From positions 1 through 58,720 of the forward strand of contig NZ_JADEWN010000032.1 in NCBI RefSeq assembly GCF_015207655.1: DNA of 58,720 nt, read 5' to 3'. Each line of letters begins with the position of its first letter. The stretch's first letter is position 1. Positions 34,735 through 42,581 of this stretch are shown here, one piece after another. A model generated the notes under the pieces. That model was given only the letters and a program-made list of their open reading frames with translations, had not been told where the DNA came from and searched no databases. The DNA is from Gloeocapsopsis crepidinum LEGE 06123. Lineage in GTDB: Bacteria > Cyanobacteriota > Cyanobacteriia > Cyanobacteriales > Chroococcidiopsidaceae. A program made the position numbers and the translations under genes.

Positions 34735-35100
34735 TTGCAAAATGGCTGAAACCCGCGTGGTTGACTGTTTGATCCGTTGGCAATCGCTGAAACCCGCGTG
34801 GTTGACTGTTTGATCCGTTTGACCGTTTTTATGGAGCATCTGCGGATCAAACAAGGATCAATTGGATCAAACAGTCAACCACGCGGGTTTCAGGCGGATC
34901 AAACAAGGATCAAACAAGACTTTTACGGATCAAACAGTCAACCATGAGGGTTTCAGCCATTTTGCGGTATCAAGATGACATTAATTAAGAATCTTATTGA
35001 CAATAATTTCTTAACCCCTTGGATCAAACAGTCAACCACGCGGGTTTCAGAAACCTTATTGAGAATTAACGGATCAAACAGTCAACCACGCGGGTTTCAG
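34735..35100. repeat. 30-bp repeat array in both orientations, probable replication origin
   Basis: Six 30-bp copies that in one orientation begin GGATCAAACAGTCAACC and end GCGGGTTTCAG. Reverse orientation: 34746-34775 and 34787-34816. Forward: 34864-34893, 34927-34956 (three mismatches), 35021-35050 and 35071-35100. Half-units GGATCAAACAA also occur near 34843 and 34895. The first and fourth copies are extended by a shared GCAAAATGGCTGAAACCC, giving about 42-bp terminal inverted repeats around 34735-34967. No ORF lies in 34692-35220. Confidence 0.9.
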
Positions 35101-35220
35101 CCGTTTTTGTACGGTTTTTACTTAGGTAATTACCAAAAAATAGGTATTAATTAACACAATGGCAATGTATTAATAAATACCAGTGTTTACAAATCTCAAC
35201 ATTTAGTTTTTTGTATAAAA

Positions 35221-35418
35221 ATGAACAGACTAAATCTTTGGCGATATCAATACAAAGGCTTCTGGATTAGAGTTTTTATAGACATCACAGAATCCCAACG
35301 ATTTAATTACGTCGCCTGTGTCGAGCTACCACGTAGTGGCATCATTCAAACCACACATTTATCAAGCAAAGAAGAAGCAGAATTTGCAGCAGAAGAAATA
35401 ATTGATAGCTGGAACTAA
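35221..35418 (+). CDS. Small hypothetical protein upstream of the helicase (65 aa)
   Basis: MNRLNLWRYQYKGFWIRVFI, then FNYVACVELPRSGIIQTTHL and SSKEEAEFAAEEIIDSWN: a beta-hairpin-like front and a helical tail. Its stop lies 2 bp before the helicase ATG, so the two are co-transcribed. E1 has no counterpart. Function unknown. Confidence 0.65.
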   Translation: MNRLNLWRYQYKGFWIRVFIDITESQRFNYVACVELPRSGIIQTTHLSSKEEAEFAAEEIIDSWN

Positions 35419-35420
35419 CA

Positions 35421-37094
35421 ATGAAAGATTTTGAGCCATCGCATTATCAGACAGCAATCTTCAACTGGATACAATCCGGTAGAGGTAATGCCGTAGTTCA
35501 AGCCGTCGCAGGTAGTGGTAAAACAACCACGCTAGTTCAAGCCGCTTCGCTTTTGCGCTCTGAAAACGCGGTATTCCTCGCCTTCAACAAGCACGTTGCC
35601 ACCGAACTTCAAAAGCGCTTGGGTAAAACGATGGCAGCCAAAACGATTCATTCAATTGGCTACAACTGCCTGCGATCGCATTTGGGAAAACTTGAAGTGC
35701 AAGAAGACAAGTACAGAGACTTGGTAAAACCATTTGCTGATGAGATTGGTAGGAACCTTCAACACGAACACTACAGGCAGATGGAACAATGGCGCAGAGA
35801 GAAAGCACAAAAGCCAAAACTACCCGAACCGCCAGAGCCACCTGACGCTAGTCGCGTAGCCAAGCAGCTACAAACGCTTGCTCACTTCGTCCGCGTCACG
35901 CTCACTCTGGTTACAGACCGAGCTGCTGTAGAACAAACTTGTCAGCATTTCGATTGTTTAGAAGACGTGTTTACGCTTGATCTTCTACATCAGCCACTCA
36001 TTGAGCTATTACGTGATGGCAAGCGTGAAGCTGAGAATCACTTTACTGTCGATTACGACGATATGTTGTGGTTGCCTAACGAGTGGAATCTTTCACCGCG
36101 TAAGTGCGAGTGGATCTTTGTCGATGAAAGCCAAGATTTATCACCAGCGCAACTCGAACTCGTTCTTAAGCTACGCGGGCGCGGCGGACGCATTTTATTT
36201 GTAGGAGATGAAAAGCAAGCGATTTACGGCTTTGCGGGTGCAAGCTCAGATAGTATCAAGCAAATTATCAAGCGAACTAAAGCAATAACGCTACCTTTGA
36301 GCATCTGTTATCGCTGCCCTAAAAAGCACATTGAACTAGCTAAAAAAATTGTCTCCGCAATTGAACCAAAACCTGATGCGCCTGAAGGAATTGTTGAAGA
36401 TATTGCCTACAAACACCTTCATAACTCGGTCAAAGAAGGTGATTTGATTATCTCGCGTCGTACAGCTCCTGCAGTGAAGTTGTGTATTGAGTTAATCGCT
36501 AAACGTATTCCCGCACGAGTACGAGGACGCGATATTGGTAAATCTCTAACTGCGATCGTCAAAGAAATTGCCAAGAGGAAAGACTTTGACTTTACTCGAT
36601 TTGGCAAGCTACTCGAAGAATACAAAGCTGTGAAGATAGCTAAATTGAGGCAACGTAAAGCTTCAGAATCACAGATTGACTCATTGAGCGATCGTGTTGC
36701 AGGCGTGCAAATTTGCTACGAGGCATACGAGTGCCAGACGGTCGAGCAGCTTTGTGATGAAATTGAGCAACTATTCAGCGATCAGCGCTCCAGCGTAGTT
36801 CTGTCAACAGTTCACCGAGCAAAAGGACTGGAAAACGAGCGAGTATTTATTCTTCGCCCCGAAGATTTACCACTTCTTTGGCAGAATCAGCAATCTTGGG
36901 AATTAGAGCAAGAATACAACCTAAAATATGTAGCCCTAACCAGAGCGAAAGCCGTGTTGTACTTTGTCAATGAACATGAAGGTGAAGAAGATAGTACGCA
37001 ATCAGAAGTTACTGAGTTACCCAGAATCCTTGATCCTGGCTATGTGTATGTACCACGAATTCTTGAAGATGCTTTTGATGAAATTGATTTCTAG
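35421..37094 (+). CDS. UvrD/PcrA-like SF1 DNA helicase of E2
   Basis: 557 aa, orthologue of the E1 helicase at 6801-8537. Walker A AVAGSGKTTTLVQAA (about 27), Walker B FVDESQDLSPAQLELVL, motif III LFVGDEKQAIYGFAGASS, motif IV LPLSICYRCPKKHIEL, motif V STVHRAKGLENERVF, motif VI YVALTRAKAVLYF. The region between Walker A and B carries a longer Pro/Glu linker than E1. It follows the small RNA terminator (tail to tail) and the iteron array. Transcribed opposite to the late operon, as in E1. Confidence 0.92.
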   Translation: MKDFEPSHYQTAIFNWIQSGRGNAVVQAVAGSGKTTTLVQAASLLRSENAVFLAFNKHVATELQKRLGKTMAAKTIHSIGYNCLRSHLGKLEVQEDKYRDLVKPFADEIGRNLQHEHYRQMEQWRREKAQKPKLPEPPEPPDASRVAKQLQTLAHFVRVTLTLVTDRAAVEQTCQHFDCLEDVFTLDLLHQPLIELLRDGKREAENHFTVDYDDMLWLPNEWNLSPRKCEWIFVDESQDLSPAQLELVLKLRGRGGRILFVGDEKQAIYGFAGASSDSIKQIIKRTKAITLPLSICYRCPKKHIELAKKIVSAIEPKPDAPEGIVEDIAYKHLHNSVKEGDLIISRRTAPAVKLCIELIAKRIPARVRGRDIGKSLTAIVKEIAKRKDFDFTRFGKLLEEYKAVKIAKLRQRKASESQIDSLSDRVAGVQICYEAYECQTVEQLCDEIEQLFSDQRSSVVLSTVHRAKGLENERVFILRPEDLPLLWQNQQSWELEQEYNLKYVALTRAKAVLYFVNEHEGEEDSTQSEVTELPRILDPGYVYVPRILEDAFDEIDF

Positions 37095-37100
37095 ATTGCC

Positions 37101-37244
37101 AATAAAAACCCCCACTGATTAGCAGGGGAGATAGCTTCATGCCATGACTAATTAGGAGAGTGTGTGAAAGTTACTTTACCCAGTTAGCAGATCGCTTGGT
37201 TCTACCCCAAACCAATTATTTAATAAGGTTTAACAAGCGATCCG
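37101..37244 (-). ncRNA. Conserved structured small RNA of E2
   Basis: Homologue of the E1 RNA. -10 box TATAAT on the minus strand (37255-37250). Stem GATCGCTTG (37242-37234) with CAAGCGATC (37198-37190) keeps pairing by compensatory change relative to E1. The inner GGTTTGGGGTAGAACC loop (37206-37195 region), CACACTCTCC and a terminal hairpin (CCCCTG...CAGTGGGGG then TTTTTATT, 37130-37101) are all conserved. It ends 7 bp from the helicase stop codon and is divergent from the 83-aa gene. Confidence 0.72.
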
Positions 37245-37283
37245 CCGCTATTATAGCCATAGGTTTTGAAAAAGGCGATCGCC

Positions 37284-37535
37284 ATGAGCAACTTCATCCG
37301 CATTGGCACTAATATTATTAATCTAGAGCAGGTTACATTCATTAATATGATGGATGGCAAATTCGTAACAATTCACTTTAACGTTGCCGTTGGAAGTAGT
37401 GAAGAGACCTACTTAGAATGTTGCGTATTCGATAAAGATTCACCTGAAGCTAAGGCGTTACTTTATTACTTTGATCAAATGAATCCTACACCAAACTTGT
37501 TAGATGTTGTAGATGACCAATTCTTAGGCAATTAA
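37284..37535 (+). CDS. Hypothetical protein, first gene of the E2 regulatory operon (83 aa)
   Basis: I take the ATG at 37284 (AAAAAGG ribosome binding site 9 bp upstream) rather than the TTG at 37266. The sequence (FIRIGTNIINLEQVTFINMM; KFVTIHFNVAVGSSEETYLE) is beta-rich with an acidic tail. It has the same leader, same length and same position as the unrelated 83-aa E1 protein. It precedes the 66-aa gene and the HTH regulator. Family unknown. Confidence 0.68.
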   Translation: MSNFIRIGTNIINLEQVTFINMMDGKFVTIHFNVAVGSSEETYLECCVFDKDSPEAKALLYYFDQMNPTPNLLDVVDDQFLGN

Positions 37536-37567
37536 AACTAATTGATAAGCATTAACCTCATGGTCTC

Positions 37568-37768
37568 ATGACCAAGCTCAAATCATCCTACACAACAATC
37601 TGGATAGCCATAGCATTTACAATCGCCTGCAAAGAACTTGCACGTCACACAGGTGTTGCCTCGACTGATTGGGCAAAAGAAATAAGGCGACGAGCTTATG
37701 AAAAATTAAATAAATTATCAGATAAAAAACTAGTAGAATACATAGCTGAAAATTTTGATTACGATTAA
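37568..37768 (+). CDS. Conserved 66-aa protein coupled to the HTH regulator (E2)
   Basis: Differs from the E1 copy (21960-22160) at only a few residues: MTKLKSSYTTIWIAIAFTIA, ELARHTGVASTDWAKEIRRR, KLSDKKLVEYIAENFDYD. Its TAA overlaps the ATG of the regulator by one base. The near identity is greater than for most other shared genes, which suggests strong constraint or recent exchange between the elements. Confidence 0.8.
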   Translation: MTKLKSSYTTIWIAIAFTIACKELARHTGVASTDWAKEIRRRAYEKLNKLSDKKLVEYIAENFDYD

Positions 37769-38184
37769 TGCTCACAGAAGAAACTCTATCAGCATTATCT
37801 TCAATAGAAAGAAGAATAGTGCGCCTCACTTACGCCGATTACAATGTTGCTGAAATTGCTGTGCAGATGGGCTGTTCAGTCCACAATATTCACTACCACT
37901 TAAAGAAGGTTTATCAAAAATTTGGTGTTGCCAATAAAAGGGAATTACGCGTTTACTTGCGCGAATCCAACCCGAAAATAGCATATAGATCCTCCGTAGT
38001 TGATCCTGATTTGGCATCAGTTAGTTACAGAGATACGTTGTTCTACAAACAGAAGCGGGTTCGTATTGTCAACGCTGTTTACCAGCTAAAATTTAAATGC
38101 GATCGCGTTTGGATTGGTTCTAAGCGCGAATGGCAACGCGAATTAGATCAAATTATTGCTGTGATTCTTCAAGAATTAAACTGA
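37768..38184 (+). CDS. LuxR/GerE-type HTH regulator of E2 (138 aa)
   Basis: Orthologue of 21538-21963. HTH: ALSSIERRIVRLTYADYNV, AEIAVQMGCSVHNIHYHLKK, VYQKFGVANKRELRVYL. The C-terminal domain (YRDTLFYKQKRVRIVNAVYQ; KFKCDRVWIGSKREWQREL) is shared only with E1. It converges with the endolysin gene and overlaps it by 9 bp. The paired regulator and 66-aa protein are the most conserved non-structural unit of the two elements. Confidence 0.85.
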   Translation: MLTEETLSALSSIERRIVRLTYADYNVAEIAVQMGCSVHNIHYHLKKVYQKFGVANKRELRVYLRESNPKIAYRSSVVDPDLASVSYRDTLFYKQKRVRIVNAVYQLKFKCDRVWIGSKREWQRELDQIIAVILQELN

Positions 38185-39027
38185 CTCTAGCGCTTGCCAA
38201 GTTTGAATTCCTACTACACCATCAGCCACTAATTCTCTCTTCTTCTGAAATGCCTTTACAGCTGCCAAAGTCTTTGGTCCGAAATGCCCATCTAGTTCTA
38301 ATTGAAATCCTTCTTCTTTAAGTAGTCTTTGAAGTGCCCAAATTGAATCGCCTTTCATCCCTTCTCGCACCGATGTATATTGAGCTAAATCCTGTCGCGG
38401 TACCTGCTCAACATCAACTGTGCCAGGAACGTTTTTAAATCCATTTTCTGGTACTGCCTGTAAAGCCAACTGTGTCTGAATTCCCCATTTACCATCCTCA
38501 ACGATTCGCGCTTTGAGATTATTAAAATTGTAAAGTTGCTGAAACGCCTTAATTGATAGCCAACGCATATCCCTAATCCCCGCGCCTTTAAAATCAAAAT
38601 GCGGTGGATCAAAGCTACCTAGCCAGTCCCACTGAAATCTTTCTAAATAAGGTCGCCACCAAAAGTATTCCCTTGCATCAATTGATAACGCGCCGTTGTG
38701 GTTGCTATCTCCTGGTCGAGCAGCAGCAGGAATGCCACAGCGTTTATTCAGAAAATGATTGTATAAGATAAACTGTTGTCCTAACGTGCGGTAGCAACTC
38801 TCAACCTCAAGAGGCTTGGTTCCTGGTGCAGCCTCTACTGCCCTAATTAACGCAGCAGCAGCAGGTGCTTGTAGATAAGGATGTGCGGCTTTCTTAAATT
38901 GAATCCGAGGATGGCTAACTCTTTGCAAAACGCCAGGAGCAATGCGCTGTATCTGGTGAATTAGCTGTAAATCAAAATTGACAATGCCAGTAGTGGAGCA
39001 ATTGCGATAGCTACCGAGTGTACTCAT
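38176..39027 (-). CDS. Endolysin: M15 (VanY-like) peptidase plus peptidoglycan-binding domain
   Basis: 283 aa. The N-terminal domain is of D,D-carboxypeptidase/M15 type: LEVESCYRTLGQQFILYNHF, then the zinc-site pattern RPGDSNHNGALSIDARE (SNH and D ligands) and SFDPPHFDFKGAG (third His). The C-terminal domain is peptidoglycan-binding type 1 (VREGMKGDSIWALQRLLKEE; LDGHFGPKTLAAVKAFQKKR; VADGVVGIQTWQAL), and there is a second, more degenerate repeat in the middle. No signal peptide. It takes the place of the YkuD-like enzyme of E1, so the lysis gene has been exchanged. Confidence 0.88.
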   Translation of the reverse strand: MSTLGSYRNCSTTGIVNFDLQLIHQIQRIAPGVLQRVSHPRIQFKKAAHPYLQAPAAAALIRAVEAAPGTKPLEVESCYRTLGQQFILYNHFLNKRCGIPAAARPGDSNHNGALSIDAREYFWWRPYLERFQWDWLGSFDPPHFDFKGAGIRDMRWLSIKAFQQLYNFNNLKARIVEDGKWGIQTQLALQAVPENGFKNVPGTVDVEQVPRQDLAQYTSVREGMKGDSIWALQRLLKEEGFQLELDGHFGPKTLAAVKAFQKKRELVADGVVGIQTWQALESV

Positions 39028-39152
39028 TGATATTTACACGTAGTTAGGTCAATCAATTCATATAAGAATTTTTATTGGCTTTACCCATTAGCCAAATTGA
39101 AAGAAGATACTTGAAGAATAAGAAAGAAATTATAAAACTAACTATTAAATCA

Positions 39153-39371
39153 ATGAATAACGCTATTACTGAAATTCCTACTAATACTCATTATCCAATT
39201 GAGAAATTACCATCACACGCCCCTGGATTAATTGAATGGTCCCTACTTGCTGGCGTTGCACTATTCTTGATAAAAAATATCTGGCAAGAATTCCAAGAGA
39301 GCGAGAAGGCAGAAAGAGAGCTAACAAACAAATTGGTTGATAGGATTTTGAAAGAAGAGGGCGATCGCTAA
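39153..39371 (+). CDS. Small single-pass membrane protein beside the endolysin (72 aa), holin or spanin candidate
   Basis: From the ATG at 39153: an N-terminal Pro-containing segment, one hydrophobic helix LIEWSLLAGVALFLIKNIW, then a highly charged helix (EFQESEKAERELTNKLVDRI). The frame continues upstream to 39075 without structure. Unlike the E1 holin candidate it is encoded on the plus strand, divergent from the endolysin and convergent with late gene 9 (stop codons overlap by 4 bp). Function inferred from size and position only. Confidence 0.5.
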   Translation: MNNAITEIPTNTHYPIEKLPSHAPGLIEWSLLAGVALFLIKNIWQEFQESEKAERELTNKLVDRILKEEGDR

Positions 39372-39808
39372 GGAGCTTGGTTAATATTTTCATCACCTAT
39401 TGCACCGCTATACTTCCAAACTTCTATAAACATTTCTTGATGCCATCTAGCAATATTTATTTCTAACAAGTAAGGAAGTAAATTAAAATCCTTAAATCTA
39501 ACAAGTGTTAATCTATTTAGTCCCAGCTTAATCCTAGGATAAGATTCTACTGCTGATATAAAATCACTCGTACTACTTGGAGAAAACAACAGTCTAGCAC
39601 CACAGTACCCAGCTAAAAACCAATTAGGTTTAGCTTGTGGATTGCGACAGCCAACTAAAAGAATATAAGAATCAACAACTAAAGTAATTGTGGGAATAGG
39701 AAATTCCCGAATAGCTTTAGGAAGATTGTATTTTGTTAAAGCATCTGGATAATAAGTTTGACGCTTTACTAAATCCCAATTTAAATTATTTCCGAATTCC
39801 CAATTCAT
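39368..39808 (-). CDS. Conserved late-operon protein 9 of E2 (146 aa)
   Basis: Orthologue of 20286-20741. Conserved blocks: WEFGNNLNWDLVKRQTYY, IPTITLVVDSYILLVGCRN, AKPNWFLAGYCGARLLFSPS, LGLNRLTLVRFKDFN and EINIARWHQEMFIEVWKYSG. Predicted beta-rich. It is the last minus-strand gene of the E2 late operon before the lysis region. Family unknown. Confidence 0.8.
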   Translation of the reverse strand: MNWEFGNNLNWDLVKRQTYYPDALTKYNLPKAIREFPIPTITLVVDSYILLVGCRNPQAKPNWFLAGYCGARLLFSPSSTSDFISAVESYPRIKLGLNRLTLVRFKDFNLLPYLLEINIARWHQEMFIEVWKYSGAIGDENINQAP

Positions 39809-39815
39809 CTAATAA

Positions 39816-40058
39816 TTAGATGCCAGTACTACCAGTAAGTGCAGGATTATGTACAGTTGTGCGCGTAGCTGGATAAGCTTCTACGTGAGAATCAGGCATG
39901 AGAACTTGAATTCTCCCTGCTTCTACTCTTGCATTTAGTAAAGTTGCAATAAAAACAGCATCTTCAATATCTTCAACTGGATCTACACCACCCCAGTAAG
40001 TTGCAGGGTTACTATTAGTGTCAGGTGCTATACCAATTACATACCCATTTTTAGCCAT
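39816..40058 (-). CDS. Late-operon protein of E2 (80 aa), unknown
   Basis: MAKNGYVIGIAPDTNSNPAT, then YWGGVDPVEDIEDAVFIATL and LNARVEAGRIQVLMPDSHVE. Compact alpha/beta sequence without membrane segments. It occupies the same slot as the 75-aa E1 protein, but I find no clear similarity. It lies 7 bp upstream of gene 9 and 17 bp downstream of the 121-aa gene, so it is co-transcribed. Confidence 0.65.
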   Translation of the reverse strand: MAKNGYVIGIAPDTNSNPATYWGGVDPVEDIEDAVFIATLLNARVEAGRIQVLMPDSHVEAYPATRTTVHNPALTGSTGI

Positions 40059-40075
40059 TTTTGGTTAATCCTTTA

Positions 40076-40441
40076 TTAAATAGAGAAACTTGCTTTACGC
40101 GGTGTGCGAATTGAAATAATCACCCCACTGTTAAGACCACTAGTATAAGTCTTACCCATTTGAGTGCGTCTGAATTGGTGATATCTACTTGAAGGAATAA
40201 TTAATTTAGCAACTTTTCTTTTAGTGCCAACTTTGTAGACAACATTAACGCGCATTACAGCACCAGTTCCTAAGAGTTCAGAAACTGTAGTTAATGGATG
40301 ATTTGTCCCTTCCTCTTCTTCCTTAACGCCTGTTTCTGCTGCAAGTGTTTTGTAGGTTGCAGGATTAGCTCTAAAGTAAGAAGTAATATTAGTCTGTTCA
40401 ATCGTATAAGTGATTGAATGTACGGTTAATATTGGAGCCAT
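40076..40441 (-). CDS. Late-operon protein of E2 (121 aa, second of a pair)
   Basis: MAPILTVHSITYTIEQTNIT, YRANPATYKTLAAETGV-like middle, then TVSELLGTGAVMRVNVVYKV and a basic end (PSSRYHQFRRTQMG; IISIRTPRKASF). It has the same length as the next gene (40469-40834). The core 'LLGTGA..RV...Y' versus 'LLRSGLGVPLTL' may reflect a remote common origin, which I cannot prove by eye. Not present in E1. Confidence 0.65.
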   Translation of the reverse strand: MAPILTVHSITYTIEQTNITSYFRANPATYKTLAAETGVKEEEEGTNHPLTTVSELLGTGAVMRVNVVYKVGTKRKVAKLIIPSSRYHQFRRTQMGKTYTSGLNSGVIISIRTPRKASFSI

Positions 40442-40468
40442 ATTTGTAAATTCCTATGTAAATTAGTA

Positions 40469-40834
40469 TTACCCTAACCGCCGTTTACTCTTAAAGTAAG
40501 CATTAATAATCTCACCAGTAATAGCAGTTGACCCTTTATAAGTTGTGAAATTTTTTCCCTCTAACTGTGATAAAGCAGTTTCAAGATGCGCAACAGGGAC
40601 AACAATTGTATTCCTAGCATATTTATTAGTAGTTGCTATTTTACGGCTAAGAGTTAATGGCACGCCTAGCCCCGAACGTAATAGCCCCTGAGTGGTCATA
40701 GGCGGTAAATTATTGTCATTCTCTGTTGCTTCCCGCATCCCTAAATATTGATTAATTCCGTCGTAGTATGCGGGTAAGTTCATGATGAATGAATTGCCCC
40801 TAATAGTAAGAACAAACTTCTTCTTATTTGCCAT
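40469..40834 (-). CDS. Late-operon protein of E2 (121 aa, first of a pair)
   Basis: I start it at the ATG at 40832-40834 (MANKKKFVLTIRGNSFIMNL), since the 33 codons upstream read as non-coding and a purine-rich stretch lies before this ATG. Middle: YYDGINQYLGMREATENDNN and MTTQGLLRSGLGVPLTLSRK. The end is basic (AYFKSKRRLG). It is the first gene after the 196-bp gap with a palindrome, so it may be expressed separately and strongly. Function unknown; a small abundant structural protein is one idea. Confidence 0.65.
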   Translation of the reverse strand: MANKKKFVLTIRGNSFIMNLPAYYDGINQYLGMREATENDNNLPPMTTQGLLRSGLGVPLTLSRKIATTNKYARNTIVVPVAHLETALSQLEGKNFTTYKGSTAITGEIINAYFKSKRRLG

Positions 40835-40971
40835 ATTAATTGCTAATTCTTTATTGCAACTTGTTGTTGCGTTTGATTCGATATTAGCTACAGCAATGCT
40901 TAGTGTCAATAGCCTCAAACACTTGTTAGGCAACGTTTAGAGGCATTGCAGAGTGTTATACGCATTAGTAA

Positions 40972-40987
40972 GACTCATTAATGAGTC
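40972..40987. promoter_or_regulatory. 16-bp perfect palindrome in the E2 late operon gap
   Basis: GACTCATTAATGAGTC, flanked by partly complementary TTACTAATGCG and CGTATTACTG, giving a longer imperfect hairpin. It lies in the only large gap of the E2 late operon (40835-41030), the same location as the E1 hairpin at 19393-19409. Confidence 0.5.
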
Positions 40988-41030
40988 CACAGTAATACGT
41001 TACTACTACAACAAAGTTTAGAAAAAAATT

Positions 41031-41720
41031 TTAAGCAACACTAACCAATGGCGTTGCACGACGTCTTGTCACATCAACAAGCGAGATAGCGTGCGGTACT
41101 CCCCAGACGTGTAACTCTGCATACCGAAACCTCATCAATTCAACAGGTCGGCGTCTAGGAAGTCTACGCAATTCACCATAAATGACTTCTCTAGGCGGGA
41201 TATCTGGATACTCTGCCCGACTCTCAGATACTCTTAGATTGCTCCATTCAGGGCTGTGATTTTGAATGTCTAGGACATTTTCAATGATCCTTCTACCTTC
41301 TCCTTCATGTGTTACGAGAAGCCGAAATTTATAACCTCTTTTTTTGTCTATATAGCTAACTGTTATTTTGCCTTTATGCCAAGTGAATAATTGTCCTGTC
41401 GCAAACTTTGTTTTAATTCTCTCTGCTAATACTCTAGCTTTAGCTTCGTTATAAGTTTTTTCCGTTTCATTCATTAATCTAAAGCTAATTTCTCCAGTTG
41501 CCCTTGGTTTACCGTTAGCTTCAGAATAAGTTTGATAAAACATTAATTTAACTTGCGGATAAAACTCATAAGTATCTTGAAAAGTTGTCACAGGCGTTGT
41601 GTAAAACGCTCCTACGTTTTTACCTTCTAATAAGTCGAACAAATCCATAATGACAGGGATTCTTTGCATTAGTTCGGTTTTACTGCCTTGTAATACAATT
41701 TTGTTCTCGTTATCAGCCAT
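41031..41720 (-). CDS. Conserved late-operon protein 6 of E2 (229 aa)
   Basis: Matches residues 85-276 of the E1 protein at 18555-19385: PQVKLMFYQTYSEANGKPRA, EISFRLMNETEKTYNEAKAR, KGKITVSYIDKKRGYKFRLL, IENVLDIQNHSPEWSNLRVS and the basic RRLPRRRPVELMRFRYAELH. Its start overlaps the upstream gene by 8 bp. The E2 N-terminus (ENKIVLQGSKTELMQRIPVI) differs. Role unknown. Confidence 0.78.
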   Translation of the reverse strand: MADNENKIVLQGSKTELMQRIPVIMDLFDLLEGKNVGAFYTTPVTTFQDTYEFYPQVKLMFYQTYSEANGKPRATGEISFRLMNETEKTYNEAKARVLAERIKTKFATGQLFTWHKGKITVSYIDKKRGYKFRLLVTHEGEGRRIIENVLDIQNHSPEWSNLRVSESRAEYPDIPPREVIYGELRRLPRRRPVELMRFRYAELHVWGVPHAISLVDVTRRRATPLVSVA

Positions 41721-42573
41721 TGGTATTTCTAGGAGTTAAGGTTATTGTTGTAATTGTGTCATCAACAGGTTTTTCGTTAGCTCGTTTTAATGATAGATAA
41801 TAATCATCTATTTCAAAGGCAACGACATAGCCCGCTTCAATTATGGCATCCTCATATTCTTCTATCAACTCTTCTACAAAGTTTTGCCAATTTTCGGGTA
41901 ATCTTTCTATCTGTTCTTCTATTTGATTTGCAAATGATGCATTTGGTAATTGTGTTGTAACTGGTTCCCATCCAAACCAGCGATTTTTACGGGCTGTAAG
42001 AATAAAAGAGGCAATCATGTTGCGTTGTACTGCCCCTTGTACAGTCATCAGATACCCCATAACTTGACCGCGTAGTTCTTCATTACCTTCCTCTGCTAAA
42101 GCAAGCCCTACTCTTGCAGAAATCACGGGAATATGGATGTGTGCAGCAGCGACACTAGAACTTTGACCGAGTTTACCAATTGTTTTTCCGATCGCCATAT
42201 TAGCTAATCGAATAGTCCCAAACCCTAAGTATGTTCCAATAATTGGCGCTAAACCATCTTTGATTATTTTGTTATTAGCTTTGATTTGTTGTTCAAGAAC
42301 CTGATCTGCTGTATTCCAATCAAATGTTTTGATAGCAAAGTAAGCTTGCACCAGCATTTGAAATATATTACTGACACTAAAAGGAAATGCTTTAGTAATC
42401 AGTCCAAATACAAACCCTGCGAATTGCGATAGTTTGCGTTGTAACCAGTTGGTCGGCGTATTTGATGCTGTTCCACCTGCAAAGTCTATTCGGCGGATAC
42501 CTTGAGGATCTCCTGTATTAGCTATCCTTGTTTTACGAGATCTTAGTATGGCTTCATTAACTACAGTTGGCAT
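41713..42573 (-). CDS. Late-operon protein of E2 with hydrophobic segments (286 aa)
   Basis: The region LSQFAGFVFGLITKAFPFS to MLVQAYFAIKTFDWN is hydrophobic and could insert in a membrane. A helical middle follows (LAPIIGTYLGFGTIRLANMA) and an acidic C-terminal half (WQNFVEELIEEYEDAIIEAG). E1 has no separate counterpart. Its place may be taken by the C-terminal 270 residues of the E1 fibre-like protein, which also carries a hydrophobic stretch. That would make the E1 protein a fusion of two functions (inference). Confidence 0.7.
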   Translation of the reverse strand: MPTVVNEAILRSRKTRIANTGDPQGIRRIDFAGGTASNTPTNWLQRKLSQFAGFVFGLITKAFPFSVSNIFQMLVQAYFAIKTFDWNTADQVLEQQIKANNKIIKDGLAPIIGTYLGFGTIRLANMAIGKTIGKLGQSSSVAAAHIHIPVISARVGLALAEEGNEELRGQVMGYLMTVQGAVQRNMIASFILTARKNRWFGWEPVTTQLPNASFANQIEEQIERLPENWQNFVEELIEEYEDAIIEAGYVVAFEIDDYYLSLKRANEKPVDDTITTITLTPRNTNG

Positions 42574-42581
42574 AATTAAGG

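Noticed and set aside
34735-35100. CRISPR-like array of 30-bp repeats
   Set aside because: Copies occur in both orientations, spacers are irregular (11-65 bp) and partly repetitive, and no cas gene is in the window.
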